Shown here in pieces: positions 1 to 7,360 of a stretch of DNA of 37,877 bases. The notes beneath the pieces were generated by a model, which saw only the letters and a program-made list of their open reading frames with translations, made no database searches and was not told the DNA's origin. Made by a program: the position numbers and the translations under genes. The first letter of the stretch is position 1. Every line of letters begins with the position of its first letter. Origin of the DNA: Pseudomonas sp. CM27 (GTDB lineage: Bacteria; Pseudomonadota; Gammaproteobacteria; Pseudomonadales; Pseudomonadaceae). The stretch covers positions 1 through 37,877 of the forward strand of contig NZ_JABMCN010000017.1 of NCBI RefSeq assembly GCF_013179515.1. Reading direction: 5' to 3'.

Positions 1-398
1 GGTTTCCAGGCCGAGGTTGCGGGCGAGGTGATGACTGATTGGCAAATGAGCCTGGGCTACAGCTACACCCACGCCGCCACCGCTGAAAAGAAGAGAAGAA
101 ACACCGAGCAGCCATTGAACCTGGTGCGCTTCTCCAGCACTTACAAAATGACCCCGGTACTCACCGTGGGGGCGAGCCTGGATTGGCAGAGCGACAGTTT
201 CAAGTTGGCTAACTCGGCCAGAAGGCGTTCTCGGTGGTGGGGTTGATGGCACGTTATCAAATCGATGAACCCTTGGCAGCGTCGGTCAACGTGAAGAACC
301 TTTTTGACGAGCACTACTACAACAATGTTGGATTCTACAACGGTGTTTACCAAGGTGAGCCACGGACAATGATGGTCAGCCTGGACTGGAAATTGTAG
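1..398 (+). pseudogene. 3' end of TonB-dependent siderophore receptor, frameshifted
   Basis: The last ~130 residues of an outer-membrane TonB-dependent receptor, the kind that imports ferric siderophores. The reading frame enters from the left edge and reads beta-barrel sequence (WQMSLGYSYTH, then LNLVRFSSTYKM and VLTVGASLDWQS). It then loses frame near 208-221. Downstream the homologous sequence continues one frame over: QKAFSVVGLMARYQ, then VNVKNLFDEHYYNNVGF, closing with MMVSLDWKL and a stop at 396-398. The terminal aromatic-rich strand and the NLFDxxYY motif are typical of FpvA/FoxA-like receptors. Loss of one C around 213 would explain the shift. In the first frame the protein ends at 246 without its last strands, so it would not insert. 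A sequencing error is the alternative. The 5' part lies outside the window. Confidence 0.8.
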
Positions 399-409
399 GG
401 CCAAGGCGC

Positions 410-430
410 CGCCAGGCGTGATGCCTGGCG
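410..430. terminator. Inverted repeat between convergent receptor and chrA genes
   Basis: A perfect 8-bp inverted repeat (CGCCAGGC, loop GTGAT, GCCTGGCG) lies between the stop of the receptor remnant and the stop of chrA on the other strand. Its position suits a shared bidirectional terminator. There is no T-run on either side, so intrinsic termination is only inferred. Confidence 0.4.
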
Positions 431-448
431 CTGCGCAGTCGTGACGGC

Positions 449-1657
449 TTACACTTTCACCGACGTCAGAAGTCCCCCGAGAACGCCGCTGCCGAGCACT
501 ACCAGCCATGGCGGCAACTTCCAGAACATGAGCGCGATCAAGGCCACAATGGCGAGGACGAAGTCTTGTGGAGTGAGTATTGCGCTCGTCCATACCGGCC
601 GGTAGAGAGCGGCCAGCAACAGCCCGACTACGGCCGCATTTGTTCCCTGTAAAGCTGTTTGCATGAGGGTATTGCCGCGCAGGCTCTCCCAGAAAGGCAA
701 GGCACCAGCTATCAGTAAAAATGAAGGTATAAAGATGGCGACCAGGCAGATCATGCCCCCGAGCCAAGCGGTGGGTGCCTGGTTCATCGAGGCGCCCAGA
801 AAGGCTGCAAAGGTAAAGAGTGGCCCTGGAACAGCTTGCGCTGCACCGTAGCCAGCCAGAAATACATCGGCATCAACCCAACCAGGTGTGACGACTTCCG
901 CCTGCAGCAGTGGCAGTACCACATGCCCCCCTCCGAATACCAGCGACCCGGTCCGGTAGAAGGCGTCCACCAGAGACAAACCGTGGCTCGCCGAGAGTTT
1001 CGTCAGGAGCGGGAGGCTTAATAACAGCGCAAAGAACAGCGCCAGCCACAAAATCCCGGCGCGACGGCTCACAGAAATGGGCAACGGCTCATGGGTGTCG
1101 TATGGCTGAGGTTTCAGGAGCCACAGGCCAGTCATCGCGGCGACAAGAATGATCCCGACTTGCCCGATAGCAGACGGGACGAACAACGCAAGGCAGGTGG
1201 CAACCATCATGATCGTGATACGAGGTGGGTCGGGGCAAAGATTGCGACCCATACCCCATACCGCTTGGGCAACAACCGCCACTGCAACCACCTTCAAACC
1301 GTGTAACACCCCGGCGGGCATGGCAGCGCCATAACTGGCGATACCCAGTGCGAAGAGGATCATGGCAATCGCCGAGGGGAGGGTAAAGCCCAGCCAGGCG
1401 GCTAATGCGCCGCAGTAGCCAGAACGTGAAAGCCCCAATGCGATCCCCACCTGGCTGCTGGCTGGCCCCGGTAGAAACTGGCAAAGGGCAACCAGATCAG
1501 CGTAGCTACGCTCGCTCAGCCAATGTCGTCGCACCACAAACTCATTGCGGAAATAGCCAAGATGCGCAATAGGCCCACCAAAGCATGTCAGCCCCAGGCG
1601 AAGGAAAATCACGAAGACAGCCCACGGGCTGCGGTCGGCTTGACGGCTGGTGGTCAT
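449..1657 (-). CDS. chrA: Chromate efflux transporter ChrA (long-chain CHR family)
   Basis: A 402-residue inner-membrane protein of the CHR family, which expels chromate by proton antiport. It has the usual two homologous halves. The N-terminal half carries FGGPIAHLGYF (about residues 26-36) and a CQFLPGPASSQ stretch. The C-terminal half carries FGGGHVVLPLL, AQAVPGPLFTFAAFLG and several hydrophobic helices. Length matches long-chain ChrA proteins (about 400). The open frame extends upstream to 2041 but that extension is not CHR-like. The ATG at 1657 directly precedes the conserved domain; an in-frame GTG ten codons upstream is possible. No chrB-type regulator is adjacent. Family assignment is firm; activity on chromate rather than another oxyanion is inferred from the family. 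Confidence 0.9.
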   Translation of the reverse strand: MTTSRQADRSPWAVFVIFLRLGLTCFGGPIAHLGYFRNEFVVRRHWLSERSYADLVALCQFLPGPASSQVGIALGLSRSGYCGALAAWLGFTLPSAIAMILFALGIASYGAAMPAGVLHGLKVVAVAVVAQAVWGMGRNLCPDPPRITIMMVATCLALFVPSAIGQVGIILVAAMTGLWLLKPQPYDTHEPLPISVSRRAGILWLALFFALLLSLPLLTKLSASHGLSLVDAFYRTGSLVFGGGHVVLPLLQAEVVTPGWVDADVFLAGYGAAQAVPGPLFTFAAFLGASMNQAPTAWLGGMICLVAIFIPSFLLIAGALPFWESLRGNTLMQTALQGTNAAVVGLLLAALYRPVWTSAILTPQDFVLAIVALIALMFWKLPPWLVVLGSGVLGGLLTSVKV

Positions 1658-1761
1658 ACTGGATGATCCATTGAGAGCTTTCACATACCCGTAATTGGAG
1701 AAAGCCAATTTTAGGGGATCGTATTGCCTTGGTGGGGACCTAGATGAAATACATGCGGCAT

Positions 1762-1944
1762 TTAACCAGCTTTCAGCTGCTGCTTGAGCTTGGCCATGAG
1801 GCGCAGCCCTGCCGCTTCGACAAGATCGCCGTGATGACTGATGGTCCCACAGCCTCTGCAGGTAATCAGTGATTTGCGATGCAGTCTGATCGGCTGAACG
1901 AGCTGCTTTCCATCGCATTTCAGGCAACGCAGGGTGAGGCTCAT
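1762..1944 (-). CDS. Small zinc-ribbon protein
   Basis: A 60-residue protein starting MSLTLRCLKCDGKQ. It has two CxxC pairs (CLKC near residue 7 and CRGC near residue 33) arranged as a zinc ribbon, then a basic Lys/Gln-rich tail. A strong Shine-Dalgarno (AAGGAGAC) sits 6 nt before the ATG at 1944. This decides the start, although the frame stays open further upstream. It lies about 100 bp upstream of chrA on the same strand and could be co-transcribed. Function is unknown; binding to nucleic acid or protein through the ribbon is only a family-level guess. Confidence 0.7.
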   Translation of the reverse strand: MSLTLRCLKCDGKQLVQPIRLHRKSLITCRGCGTISHHGDLVEAAGLRLMAKLKQQLKAG

Positions 1945-2150
1945 GGTTCCGTCTCCTTGGAAAAATCGCAGGTGCTGCCCTCGTTCCTGCGAGAGCATCA
2001 GGTGGAGTCGGGATGGGCCATGAACGTTCATTCCAAAACACGTGCGGCGCTGTACTCTTCCGACTACGCCTTCAGTTTTGGCAAAAATACCTTTTGCAGC
2101 CCCTGGCGCGATTCGGTTGTCTGAGAGGTATCCGCTCACGAGTCTGTACT

Positions 2151-2477
2151 ATGCATCCAACGACACCAGACGGTCGCTATTTCGTAGTTAAAGGCCAGCT
2201 TTGGCGCTGCAGCAATCCCGCGCTTTCTGACGAACAGCGTCAGCACTTGGTGCACGACCTGATGAAAGCTAGGCGAGCCGTGAAGGAAGCGAAGGCATCA
2301 AGCGATGCAGTTCAGATGCGTATCGCTCGAGTAGCGGTAAATCAAGCGAAGGTGGCATTGGGGGAGAGGGGGCCTGTATGGTGGAGCGACGGAAGCCCGG
2401 ACTACAACCGCTATAAAGCTGATAACACGCCGTACGCTCAGTGGTTCCGCTCGTTGCCAGATCAGGAAAGCTCATAG
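2151..2477 (+). CDS. Conserved small hypothetical protein (108 aa)
   Basis: A 108-residue soluble protein starting MHPTTPDGRYFVVKGQLWRC. It contains a helical, charged central stretch (about residues 28-70, rich in Arg, Lys, Ala and Gln). The conserved-looking end reads GPVWWSDGSPDYNRYKADNTPYAQWF. I recognise this shape from uncharacterised Pseudomonas proteins but know no function. The start is the ATG at 2151, just before the compact domain; the frame is open further left, but that part looks antisense-like. Its 3' end overlaps the convergent LysR gene by 6 bp. Confidence 0.65.
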   Translation: MHPTTPDGRYFVVKGQLWRCSNPALSDEQRQHLVHDLMKARRAVKEAKASSDAVQMRIARVAVNQAKVALGERGPVWWSDGSPDYNRYKADNTPYAQWFRSLPDQESS

Positions 2478-3377
2478 GACGGCCTGGAATTGGTACCGCA
2501 AAGCTTGAACGACCAAGGTAAAAGCGGGTGAGGGTTGGCGACGGCTTGGGTAGTAAAGGTAGTAGCCCGCAAATGGGGGGCACCAGTCTTCCAGCACACG
2601 CTCCAGCTTCCCATCTTTCAGGTGAGGAGCAAATTCCTCTTCGGGAAGCCAGGCAACACCTAATCCTGCAACTGCAGCGTCGACGATATTAGGTGAGGTG
2701 TTGAACGTGAGTTGCCCATCCACACGGACATTCACCTGTCGGCCCCTTTTCTGGAAATCCCAAACGTAGAGCCCCCCTGAACTCTGCATCCGCTGATTTA
2801 TGCATCTGTGGCGGATAAGGTCTTTGGGTGTTTTTGGCTTCGGGTGTTCCGCGAAGTACGCCGGAGAGGCAACAACGGCCATGCGTAGCTGTGGGCCAAT
2901 GGGCACTGCGATCATATCCTTGTCGATCGTGTCGCCCATACGAACACCTGCGTCGAAGCGGTCGCTGACGATATCCCGGAGGCCGTAGCTCACATCAAAC
3001 TCGATGTTTATGTCGGGGTGTTCAAGCAAAAAAGGCGTGAGCTTGGGCAGCAAGGTCGTGCGCAAGATGTGATCACCGCTTGTGATCCTTACCGTTCCCG
3101 CTGGTTTGTCTCGCAGATCCGTCAGCTCGTCCAGCTCGGCTTCAATCTCATCAAAACGGGGCCCGATGGCATTCAGCAGGCGCTCACCCGCAACGGTCAG
3201 TGAGACGCTGCGAGTAGTACGAGTCAGGAGCCGAATCTGCAAGCGCGCTTCCAAGCCACTCACGGTTTGGCTTAGGGCCGACTGGGACACGCCCAGCAGC
3301 GCAGCTGCACGCGTGAAGCTTTTCTCGCGGGCGACAGTGACGAATGAAAGCAGATCGTTGAAGTTGCGTTTGGCCAT
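2472..3377 (-). CDS. LysR-family transcriptional regulator
   Basis: A 301-residue LysR-type regulator. The N-terminal winged helix-turn-helix (about residues 5-64) contains SFTRAAALLGVSQSALSQTVSGLE and is followed by a linker helix. Residues ~92-295 form the inducer-binding fold (GTVRITSGDHILRTTLLPKL, then DAGVRMGDTID and GLGVAWLPEEE). It belongs to the DsdA/AaeR-like branch common in Pseudomonas that pairs with oxidoreductases or exporters. It is divergent from the hydrolase gene at 3495, so by the usual LysR rule it probably controls that gene and the MFS exporter behind it. The inducer is unknown. Confidence 0.93.
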   Translation of the reverse strand: MAKRNFNDLLSFVTVAREKSFTRAAALLGVSQSALSQTVSGLEARLQIRLLTRTTRSVSLTVAGERLLNAIGPRFDEIEAELDELTDLRDKPAGTVRITSGDHILRTTLLPKLTPFLLEHPDINIEFDVSYGLRDIVSDRFDAGVRMGDTIDKDMIAVPIGPQLRMAVVASPAYFAEHPKPKTPKDLIRHRCINQRMQSSGGLYVWDFQKRGRQVNVRVDGQLTFNTSPNIVDAAVAGLGVAWLPEEEFAPHLKDGKLERVLEDWCPPFAGYYLYYPSRRQPSPAFTLVVQALRYQFQAVL

Positions 3378-3494
3378 GCCGCAAGTATCGCACAGATTAT
3401 TGATTAGCCTAGCTTATAGGTTTTGTAAGTATTAAGTAGCTAGTCAGATGGGCTATTGGAGCAGACCATTGTAGTCATCATCAACGGGTCGCAT
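3378..3494. promoter_or_regulatory. Divergent regulatory region, LysR / hydrolase
   Basis: The 117-bp space between the LysR start and the proposed hydrolase start. It has an A+T-rich core (about 3390-3440) with TTATTGATTAGCCTAGCTTATAG, in which an imperfect T-N11-A element could be the LysR box. No single promoter can be fixed by eye. The call rests on divergent layout. Confidence 0.4.
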
Positions 3495-4667
3495 ATGGAC
3501 TGCCAAATGACCGAGCCTACTGAAATCCCTCTAGATCACCCGGACGTAGTAAAGCCTGGTGTTGGGCGTCGCACATTGTTGAGGATGACCAGCACCGGAA
3601 TTGCAGCGATTAGCGTGGGTGCAGCGCTTCCTGATGGTGCCTTTGCCACAAGCGGCGTGCAGCTCGACAGCAAGTGGGACAAAACCTTTCCCAAGAGCGA
3701 CAAAGTCGACCACCAGAAGGTAGCTTTCAAAAACCGCTATGGCATTACTTTAGCGGCCGACCTGTACCGCCCGAAAAACACGGCAGGCACGCAACTGCCA
3801 GCGTTAGCAGTCAGTGGCCCCTTCGGGGCTGTCAAAGAACAAGCCAGCGGTCTGTACGCTCAGGTGATGGCTGAGCGCGGCTTTGTCACAGTCGCTTTCG
3901 ACCCTTCGTTTACAGGCGAAAGCGGTGGCGAAACCCGAAACATCGCATCCCCCGATATCAACACCGAAGACTTCAGCGCTGCTATCGACTTCTTGGGGCT
4001 GCTGCCCTACGTCGACCGAAACCGCATTGGCGTCATTGGCATCTGTGGTTACAGCGGGATGGCACTGACTGCAGCCACAAGCGACTCCCGAATCAAAGCG
4101 GTCGCCACTGCATCGATGTACGACATGTCCCGTAGCATGAGCCGAAGCTACAAAGACAGTTACACCACAGAGCAACGCCACCAGGTGGTCGACTACCTGA
4201 GCCAGCAGCGTTGGGCTGATGCACAGCTTGGCAAGCCTGCGTTGGGCTACCACGAAGTACCGTTTGATGAGAATGGCAACATCGTGAAGGGCCAGCGTGT
4301 ATTGCCAGAAACGCTGCCGAAAGATCCGAACCCGGTATTGGCGATATTCTTCGATTACTACCGTACTGCTCGCGGCTTCCACCCCAGAGGGGTTAATTCG
4401 ACAACGGCGTGGACGGCAACCACTCCCGTGTCGTTCTTCAACTTCCCAATGTACGCGAACATCGAAATGATCTCTCCACGCCCAATTTTACTGGTCGCTG
4501 GCGAGAACGCTCACTCGCGTTATTACTCCGAGGACGTGTTCAAGGCAGCCTCGAACCCTAAAGAGCTGTTGATTGTCCCCAATGCGGATCACGTGGATTT
4601 GTACGACCGCATGGACAAGATCCCTTTCGACAAGTTGACAGCATTCTTCCAGCAGCACCTGGCTTGA
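3495..4667 (+). CDS. Tat-exported alpha/beta hydrolase
   Basis: An alpha/beta-fold hydrolase of about 390 residues with a twin-arginine-type export signal. GRRTLLRMT is followed by a hydrophobic segment (TGIAAISVGAALP) and a small-residue cleavage region (AFA). The nucleophile elbow is GYSGMA within GICGYSGMAL. The acid/His part of the triad is near the C-terminus, with HVDLYD as the likely histidine. An YRPKNT/PALAVSGPFG region near the N-terminus fits the dienelactone-hydrolase-like group. The frame is open from a TTG at 3456; ATGs at 3495 and 3507 are better starts, though none has a clear ribosome site. It is followed after 112 bp by an MFS exporter. Substrate unknown. Confidence 0.85.
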   Translation: MDCQMTEPTEIPLDHPDVVKPGVGRRTLLRMTSTGIAAISVGAALPDGAFATSGVQLDSKWDKTFPKSDKVDHQKVAFKNRYGITLAADLYRPKNTAGTQLPALAVSGPFGAVKEQASGLYAQVMAERGFVTVAFDPSFTGESGGETRNIASPDINTEDFSAAIDFLGLLPYVDRNRIGVIGICGYSGMALTAATSDSRIKAVATASMYDMSRSMSRSYKDSYTTEQRHQVVDYLSQQRWADAQLGKPALGYHEVPFDENGNIVKGQRVLPETLPKDPNPVLAIFFDYYRTARGFHPRGVNSTTAWTATTPVSFFNFPMYANIEMISPRPILLVAGENAHSRYYSEDVFKAASNPKELLIVPNADHVDLYDRMDKIPFDKLTAFFQQHLA

Positions 4668-4779
4668 ACGTAAGCCCCTGACGAGCTGAAACACGCCTGG
4701 CGCCAATGACAAGGACGCCCAGTCTTTGAATGGGCGCGGTCAGTTGCGTCAGCCCGTTGGTACACACAGCGAGGAATCC

Positions 4780-5994
4780 ATGACAAATCAAATGAGCAGC
4801 GCCACGTCAGGCTCTGCGACCTCAAAAACTTACGGTGAGCCGCGCGCCTACTGGAGCGGCGTATTCGCAATGACCCTCTGTGTTTTTGCGCTCATCGCAT
4901 CCGAATTCATGCCGGTTAGTCTGCTTACACCCATCGCTGCTGACCTCCATATCACCGAAGGCATGGCGGGCCAAGGTATCGCGATTTCGGGTGCCTTCGC
5001 GGTTCTCACAAGCCTGTCGATCACGTGGATCGCCGGCAGTATGGATCGAAAGGCGATGTTGCTGGGCTTCACCGCGTTGATGGGCGTCTCAGGCGCAGTT
5101 GTCGCTTTTGCTCCGAATTACTTGGTCTATATGGTCGGTCGCGCGCTTATTGGCGTTGTCATTGGGGGCTTCTGGTCGATGTCCGCAGCGACGGCAATGA
5201 GGCTGGTACCCAGTGAACAGGTGCCTAAAGCGCTTGCGATCTTCAACAGCGGTAACGCTCTGGCAACGGTCATTGCCGCCCCATTGGGAAGCTATCTGGG
5301 CGCTATGGTCGGATGGCGCGGTGCCTTTCTTGCACTGGTACCCGTCGCCCTTATGGTTCTGGCTTGGCAATGGTTTAGCTTGCCCTCCATGAGAGCTGCT
5401 CCACGTCGCGCCACCTCCAGCAATGTTTTCAGACTGCTCAGAAAGCGGCCTGTAGCATTGGGCATGGCTGCCAGTGGTGCGTTCTTCATGGGCCAGTTTG
5501 CTCTGTTCACCTACGTGCGACCCTTTCTTGAAACCGTGACTCATGTCGGTATCACCACGCTGTCGCTCGTTCTGCTGGTCATCGGGGTGGCGGGCTTCAT
5601 CGGCACCGCCTTGATAGGCACTTTCCTCAAAAGGGGACTCTACCGAACCCTGATCATTATCTCGATTTTGATGGCGGTAATCGCTCTCACGTTAATCCCC
5701 ATGGGGGCCTGGGTCGTTCCTGTAGCAGTGCTCTTGGGGCTGTGGGGCCTGATGGCCACAGCTGCTCCTGTTGGATGGTGGAGCTGGGTAGCCCAAGCGA
5801 TGCCAGACAACGCTGAGGCCGGCGGTGGCTTGATGGTAGCTGTCGTTCAGTTGTGCATTGCACTGGGCTCAACAGTGGGCGGTGTGCTGTTCGACGCGAG
5901 CGGGTACCGAAGCACGTTCATCGCGAGCGCGGCTATTCTTTTGGTCGCGGCATTCCTCACCTTTCTCACATCGCGATCGCAAGTATCTTGCTGA
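4780..5994 (+). CDS. MFS exporter, NepI/AraJ-like
   Basis: A 404-residue inner-membrane protein of 12 predicted helices from the drug:H+ antiporter-1 branch of the major facilitator superfamily. Stretches such as EFMPVSLLTPIAADL, GFWSMSAATAMRLVP, IAAPLGSYLGAMVGWR and PVGWWSWVAQAMPD run parallel to E. coli NepI, the purine ribonucleoside exporter, so this is its nearest characterised relative. The ATG at 4780 has GAGGA upstream; an earlier in-frame ATG at 4726 lacks a ribosome site. Together with the exported hydrolase and the LysR gene it forms a likely substrate-responsive processing and efflux unit. The exported compound is unknown. Confidence 0.88.
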   Translation: MTNQMSSATSGSATSKTYGEPRAYWSGVFAMTLCVFALIASEFMPVSLLTPIAADLHITEGMAGQGIAISGAFAVLTSLSITWIAGSMDRKAMLLGFTALMGVSGAVVAFAPNYLVYMVGRALIGVVIGGFWSMSAATAMRLVPSEQVPKALAIFNSGNALATVIAAPLGSYLGAMVGWRGAFLALVPVALMVLAWQWFSLPSMRAAPRRATSSNVFRLLRKRPVALGMAASGAFFMGQFALFTYVRPFLETVTHVGITTLSLVLLVIGVAGFIGTALIGTFLKRGLYRTLIIISILMAVIALTLIPMGAWVVPVAVLLGLWGLMATAAPVGWWSWVAQAMPDNAEAGGGLMVAVVQLCIALGSTVGGVLFDASGYRSTFIASAAILLVAAFLTFLTSRSQVSC

Positions 5995-6333
5995 GCATGA
6001 GCTTATGAGGACCAAGGGCGATGGGGCCATCCAGGTGACCCCATCGCCGCGCTTGAAGCGCATGGCTTCCCAGTGTTCGGGCGGGGTATATCGGTCAAGG
6101 GTACCGTCAAGGCGACTACGCCTTCAGTAGGTCAACCGTTCCTCGCTGCGTGCGGCGTGCCAATCCATCCACCGCTTCTGCGAGGATGCACGATAGCTGG
6201 ATAACCACGCAGAAGTAGAGCAGCGGAAGGCTGCACCTGCGCAACACCCCCGCTATTGACCCAGAATGCTGATATCTTTTCCGATCGAACGTTGGCGTGA
6301 GTGTGTCCTCAAACATCTGCAGGAGGACTAATT
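5995..6333. other. Non-coding stretch with a 10-bp hairpin
   Basis: No gene can be supported here. A perfect 10-bp inverted repeat (GGCGATGGGG at 6017-6026, 12-nt loop, CCCCATCGCC at 6039-6048) follows the MFS stop by about 25 bp. It probably ends that transcript, although no T-run follows. The rest (6120-6300) has short open frames that look unlike protein. Confidence 0.45.
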
Positions 6334-6528
6334 ATGCAGCCCAATACAGCAGGAACTGAAGAGCAGGGCCCCAGTGGCGTTCCCTATATCAATGACCCGG
6401 TAAAGCCCACGTCACCACCCATGAATGACGCCGACGCCACTGATGCTGACGAGGCCGAGCAAGACATGGAGGACGACGGTGAATCCATCCAGGTCAGAGG
6501 AGCAAGGCAATGGAGAACTATCATCTGA
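6334..6528 (+). CDS. Small acidic hypothetical protein
   Basis: A 64-residue protein starting MQPNTAGTEEQ. It has a proline-rich middle (DPVKPTSPP) and a very acidic stretch (DADATDADEAEQDMEDDGE), so it is probably disordered. A strong AGGAGG site lies 7 nt before the ATG at 6334, which supports a real gene despite low complexity. Its last 19 bp overlap the start of the DUF2188 gene, so the two are a translationally linked pair. Similar short acidic proteins accompany stress genes in Pseudomonas; function is not known. Confidence 0.65.
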   Translation: MQPNTAGTEEQGPSGVPYINDPVKPTSPPMNDADATDADEAEQDMEDDGESIQVRGARQWRTII

Positions 6529-6734
6529 GTCAAACCCCCGATGGTTGGGAGCTCAAAAAAGCAGGCGCTGTCCGGGCCTCCAAGCGGGCCTCGACAAAGC
6601 AGGAGTTGGTGGGTTTACTGGCCGATTTTTTTGACGGCAAAACTGGATCGGTGAAGATCCACAAAGCCGACGGCACCATTGAGGAAGAACGTACCTACCC
6701 GCGGTCTACTGATCCGAGACGTTCGAAAGGGTGA
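6510..6734 (+). CDS. DUF2188 domain protein
   Basis: A 74-residue protein starting MENYHLSQTPDGWELKKAG. The pattern DGWELKKxGAxRAS, then KQELVGLLADFF, then VKIHKADGTIEEERTYP is the DUF2188 fold seen in small general-stress proteins. GAGGAG lies 7 nt before the ATG. It ends PRSTDPRRSKG. It overlaps the preceding acidic gene and is followed by a large hairpin at 6776-6810. The biochemical role is unknown. Confidence 0.82.
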   Translation: MENYHLSQTPDGWELKKAGAVRASKRASTKQELVGLLADFFDGKTGSVKIHKADGTIEEERTYPRSTDPRRSKG

Positions 6735-6775
6735 TCACCATTACTGCTGCTCACCTTGAAATCGAGGTCGGCGAT

Positions 6776-6810
6776 GCGAGCAGCCACGGGTTGTACAAGT
6801 GGCTGCTCGC
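6776..6810. terminator. Perfect 12-bp inverted repeat
   Basis: GCGAGCAGCCAC (6776-6787) and GTGGCTGCTCGC (6799-6810) are exact reverse complements around an 11-nt loop. It lies 40 bp after the DUF2188 stop and next to an SDR remnant. It could end the DUF2188 transcript or be the scar of an inserted element. There is no T-run. Confidence 0.45.
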
Positions 6811-6843
6811 GAGCTTTCTCCACGGCAGCGTTCGAGCATTTCT

Positions 6844-6919
6844 TTGCTGCCACCATAGACACCGTTGAGCAGCTCTGGCGCAAGGCCTGCAATGGACGAG
6901 ATGTTGATGACAGCGCCTT
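6844..6919 (-). pseudogene. Fragment of a short-chain dehydrogenase gene
   Basis: A 76-bp piece matching 72 of 76 bases of the SDR pseudogene at 19804-19879, in the same orientation. On the minus strand it reads AVINISSIAGLAPELLNGVYGGSK, which is the SDR catalytic region with its Ser and the YGGSK active site. Nothing SDR-like continues on either side. It is a decayed fragment left between the DUF2188 and DUF5329 genes. Confidence 0.8.
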
Positions 6920-6944
6920 ATATAGGTACTTGCTCACGTAGAGA

Positions 6945-7343
6945 TCAGCGAACCTCCCGTTGCTTTTGTAGCTCTCTGTGCAACCACACGCTTGCTGGTT
7001 CTACATCTCCTGAGCATCGCACCTCATAGGCACGGCCACTAACACTACTTTTAGTTGCAGCAAGGTCAATGAAGTCTTCCGCGCTTCTCACCATGTTCTT
7101 GCTTTCGAGATAATTGAGCTTCTGCTCCAGGTGCGCTCGGGCTCTGGGGCCTGAATAGTCGGCGCCGTTACGAATAAATCTGCAGTCACTTTTTTCTACA
7201 AACTCTAGCAGGCTCCTTATTTCATTAGCGGTTTGAGATAAGGCGAATACCCGCGTGGCAACGGTGATTGCGATCACGCAAATACTCACTGCCGTGATCA
7301 GTTGGCTGACGACCCGCCGGGGGCCTTTCTTCCACTTGCGCAT
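6945..7343 (-). CDS. DUF5329 family protein
   Basis: A 132-residue protein with one N-terminal membrane segment or uncleaved signal (about residues 12-34, LITAVSICVIAITVATRVFAL). A short alpha-helical domain follows, whose motifs EIRSLLEFVEKSDCRFIRNG and RAHLEQKLNYLESKNMVRSAEDFI are typical of DUF5329. Two cysteines (about 54 and 110) could form a disulfide. AGGA precedes the ATG at 7343. It lies 17 bp after the PLD-family gene on the same strand, so the two are one operon. Function unknown; a periplasmic location is likely. Confidence 0.82.
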   Translation of the reverse strand: MRKWKKGPRRVVSQLITAVSICVIAITVATRVFALSQTANEIRSLLEFVEKSDCRFIRNGADYSGPRARAHLEQKLNYLESKNMVRSAEDFIDLAATKSSVSGRAYEVRCSGDVEPASVWLHRELQKQREVR

Positions 7344-7360
7344 GATTTGTCCTACCCACG

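Noticed and set aside
6116-6316. 66-residue minus-strand frame in the gap after the MFS gene
   Set aside because: No ribosome site, no family, and the composition is not protein-like.
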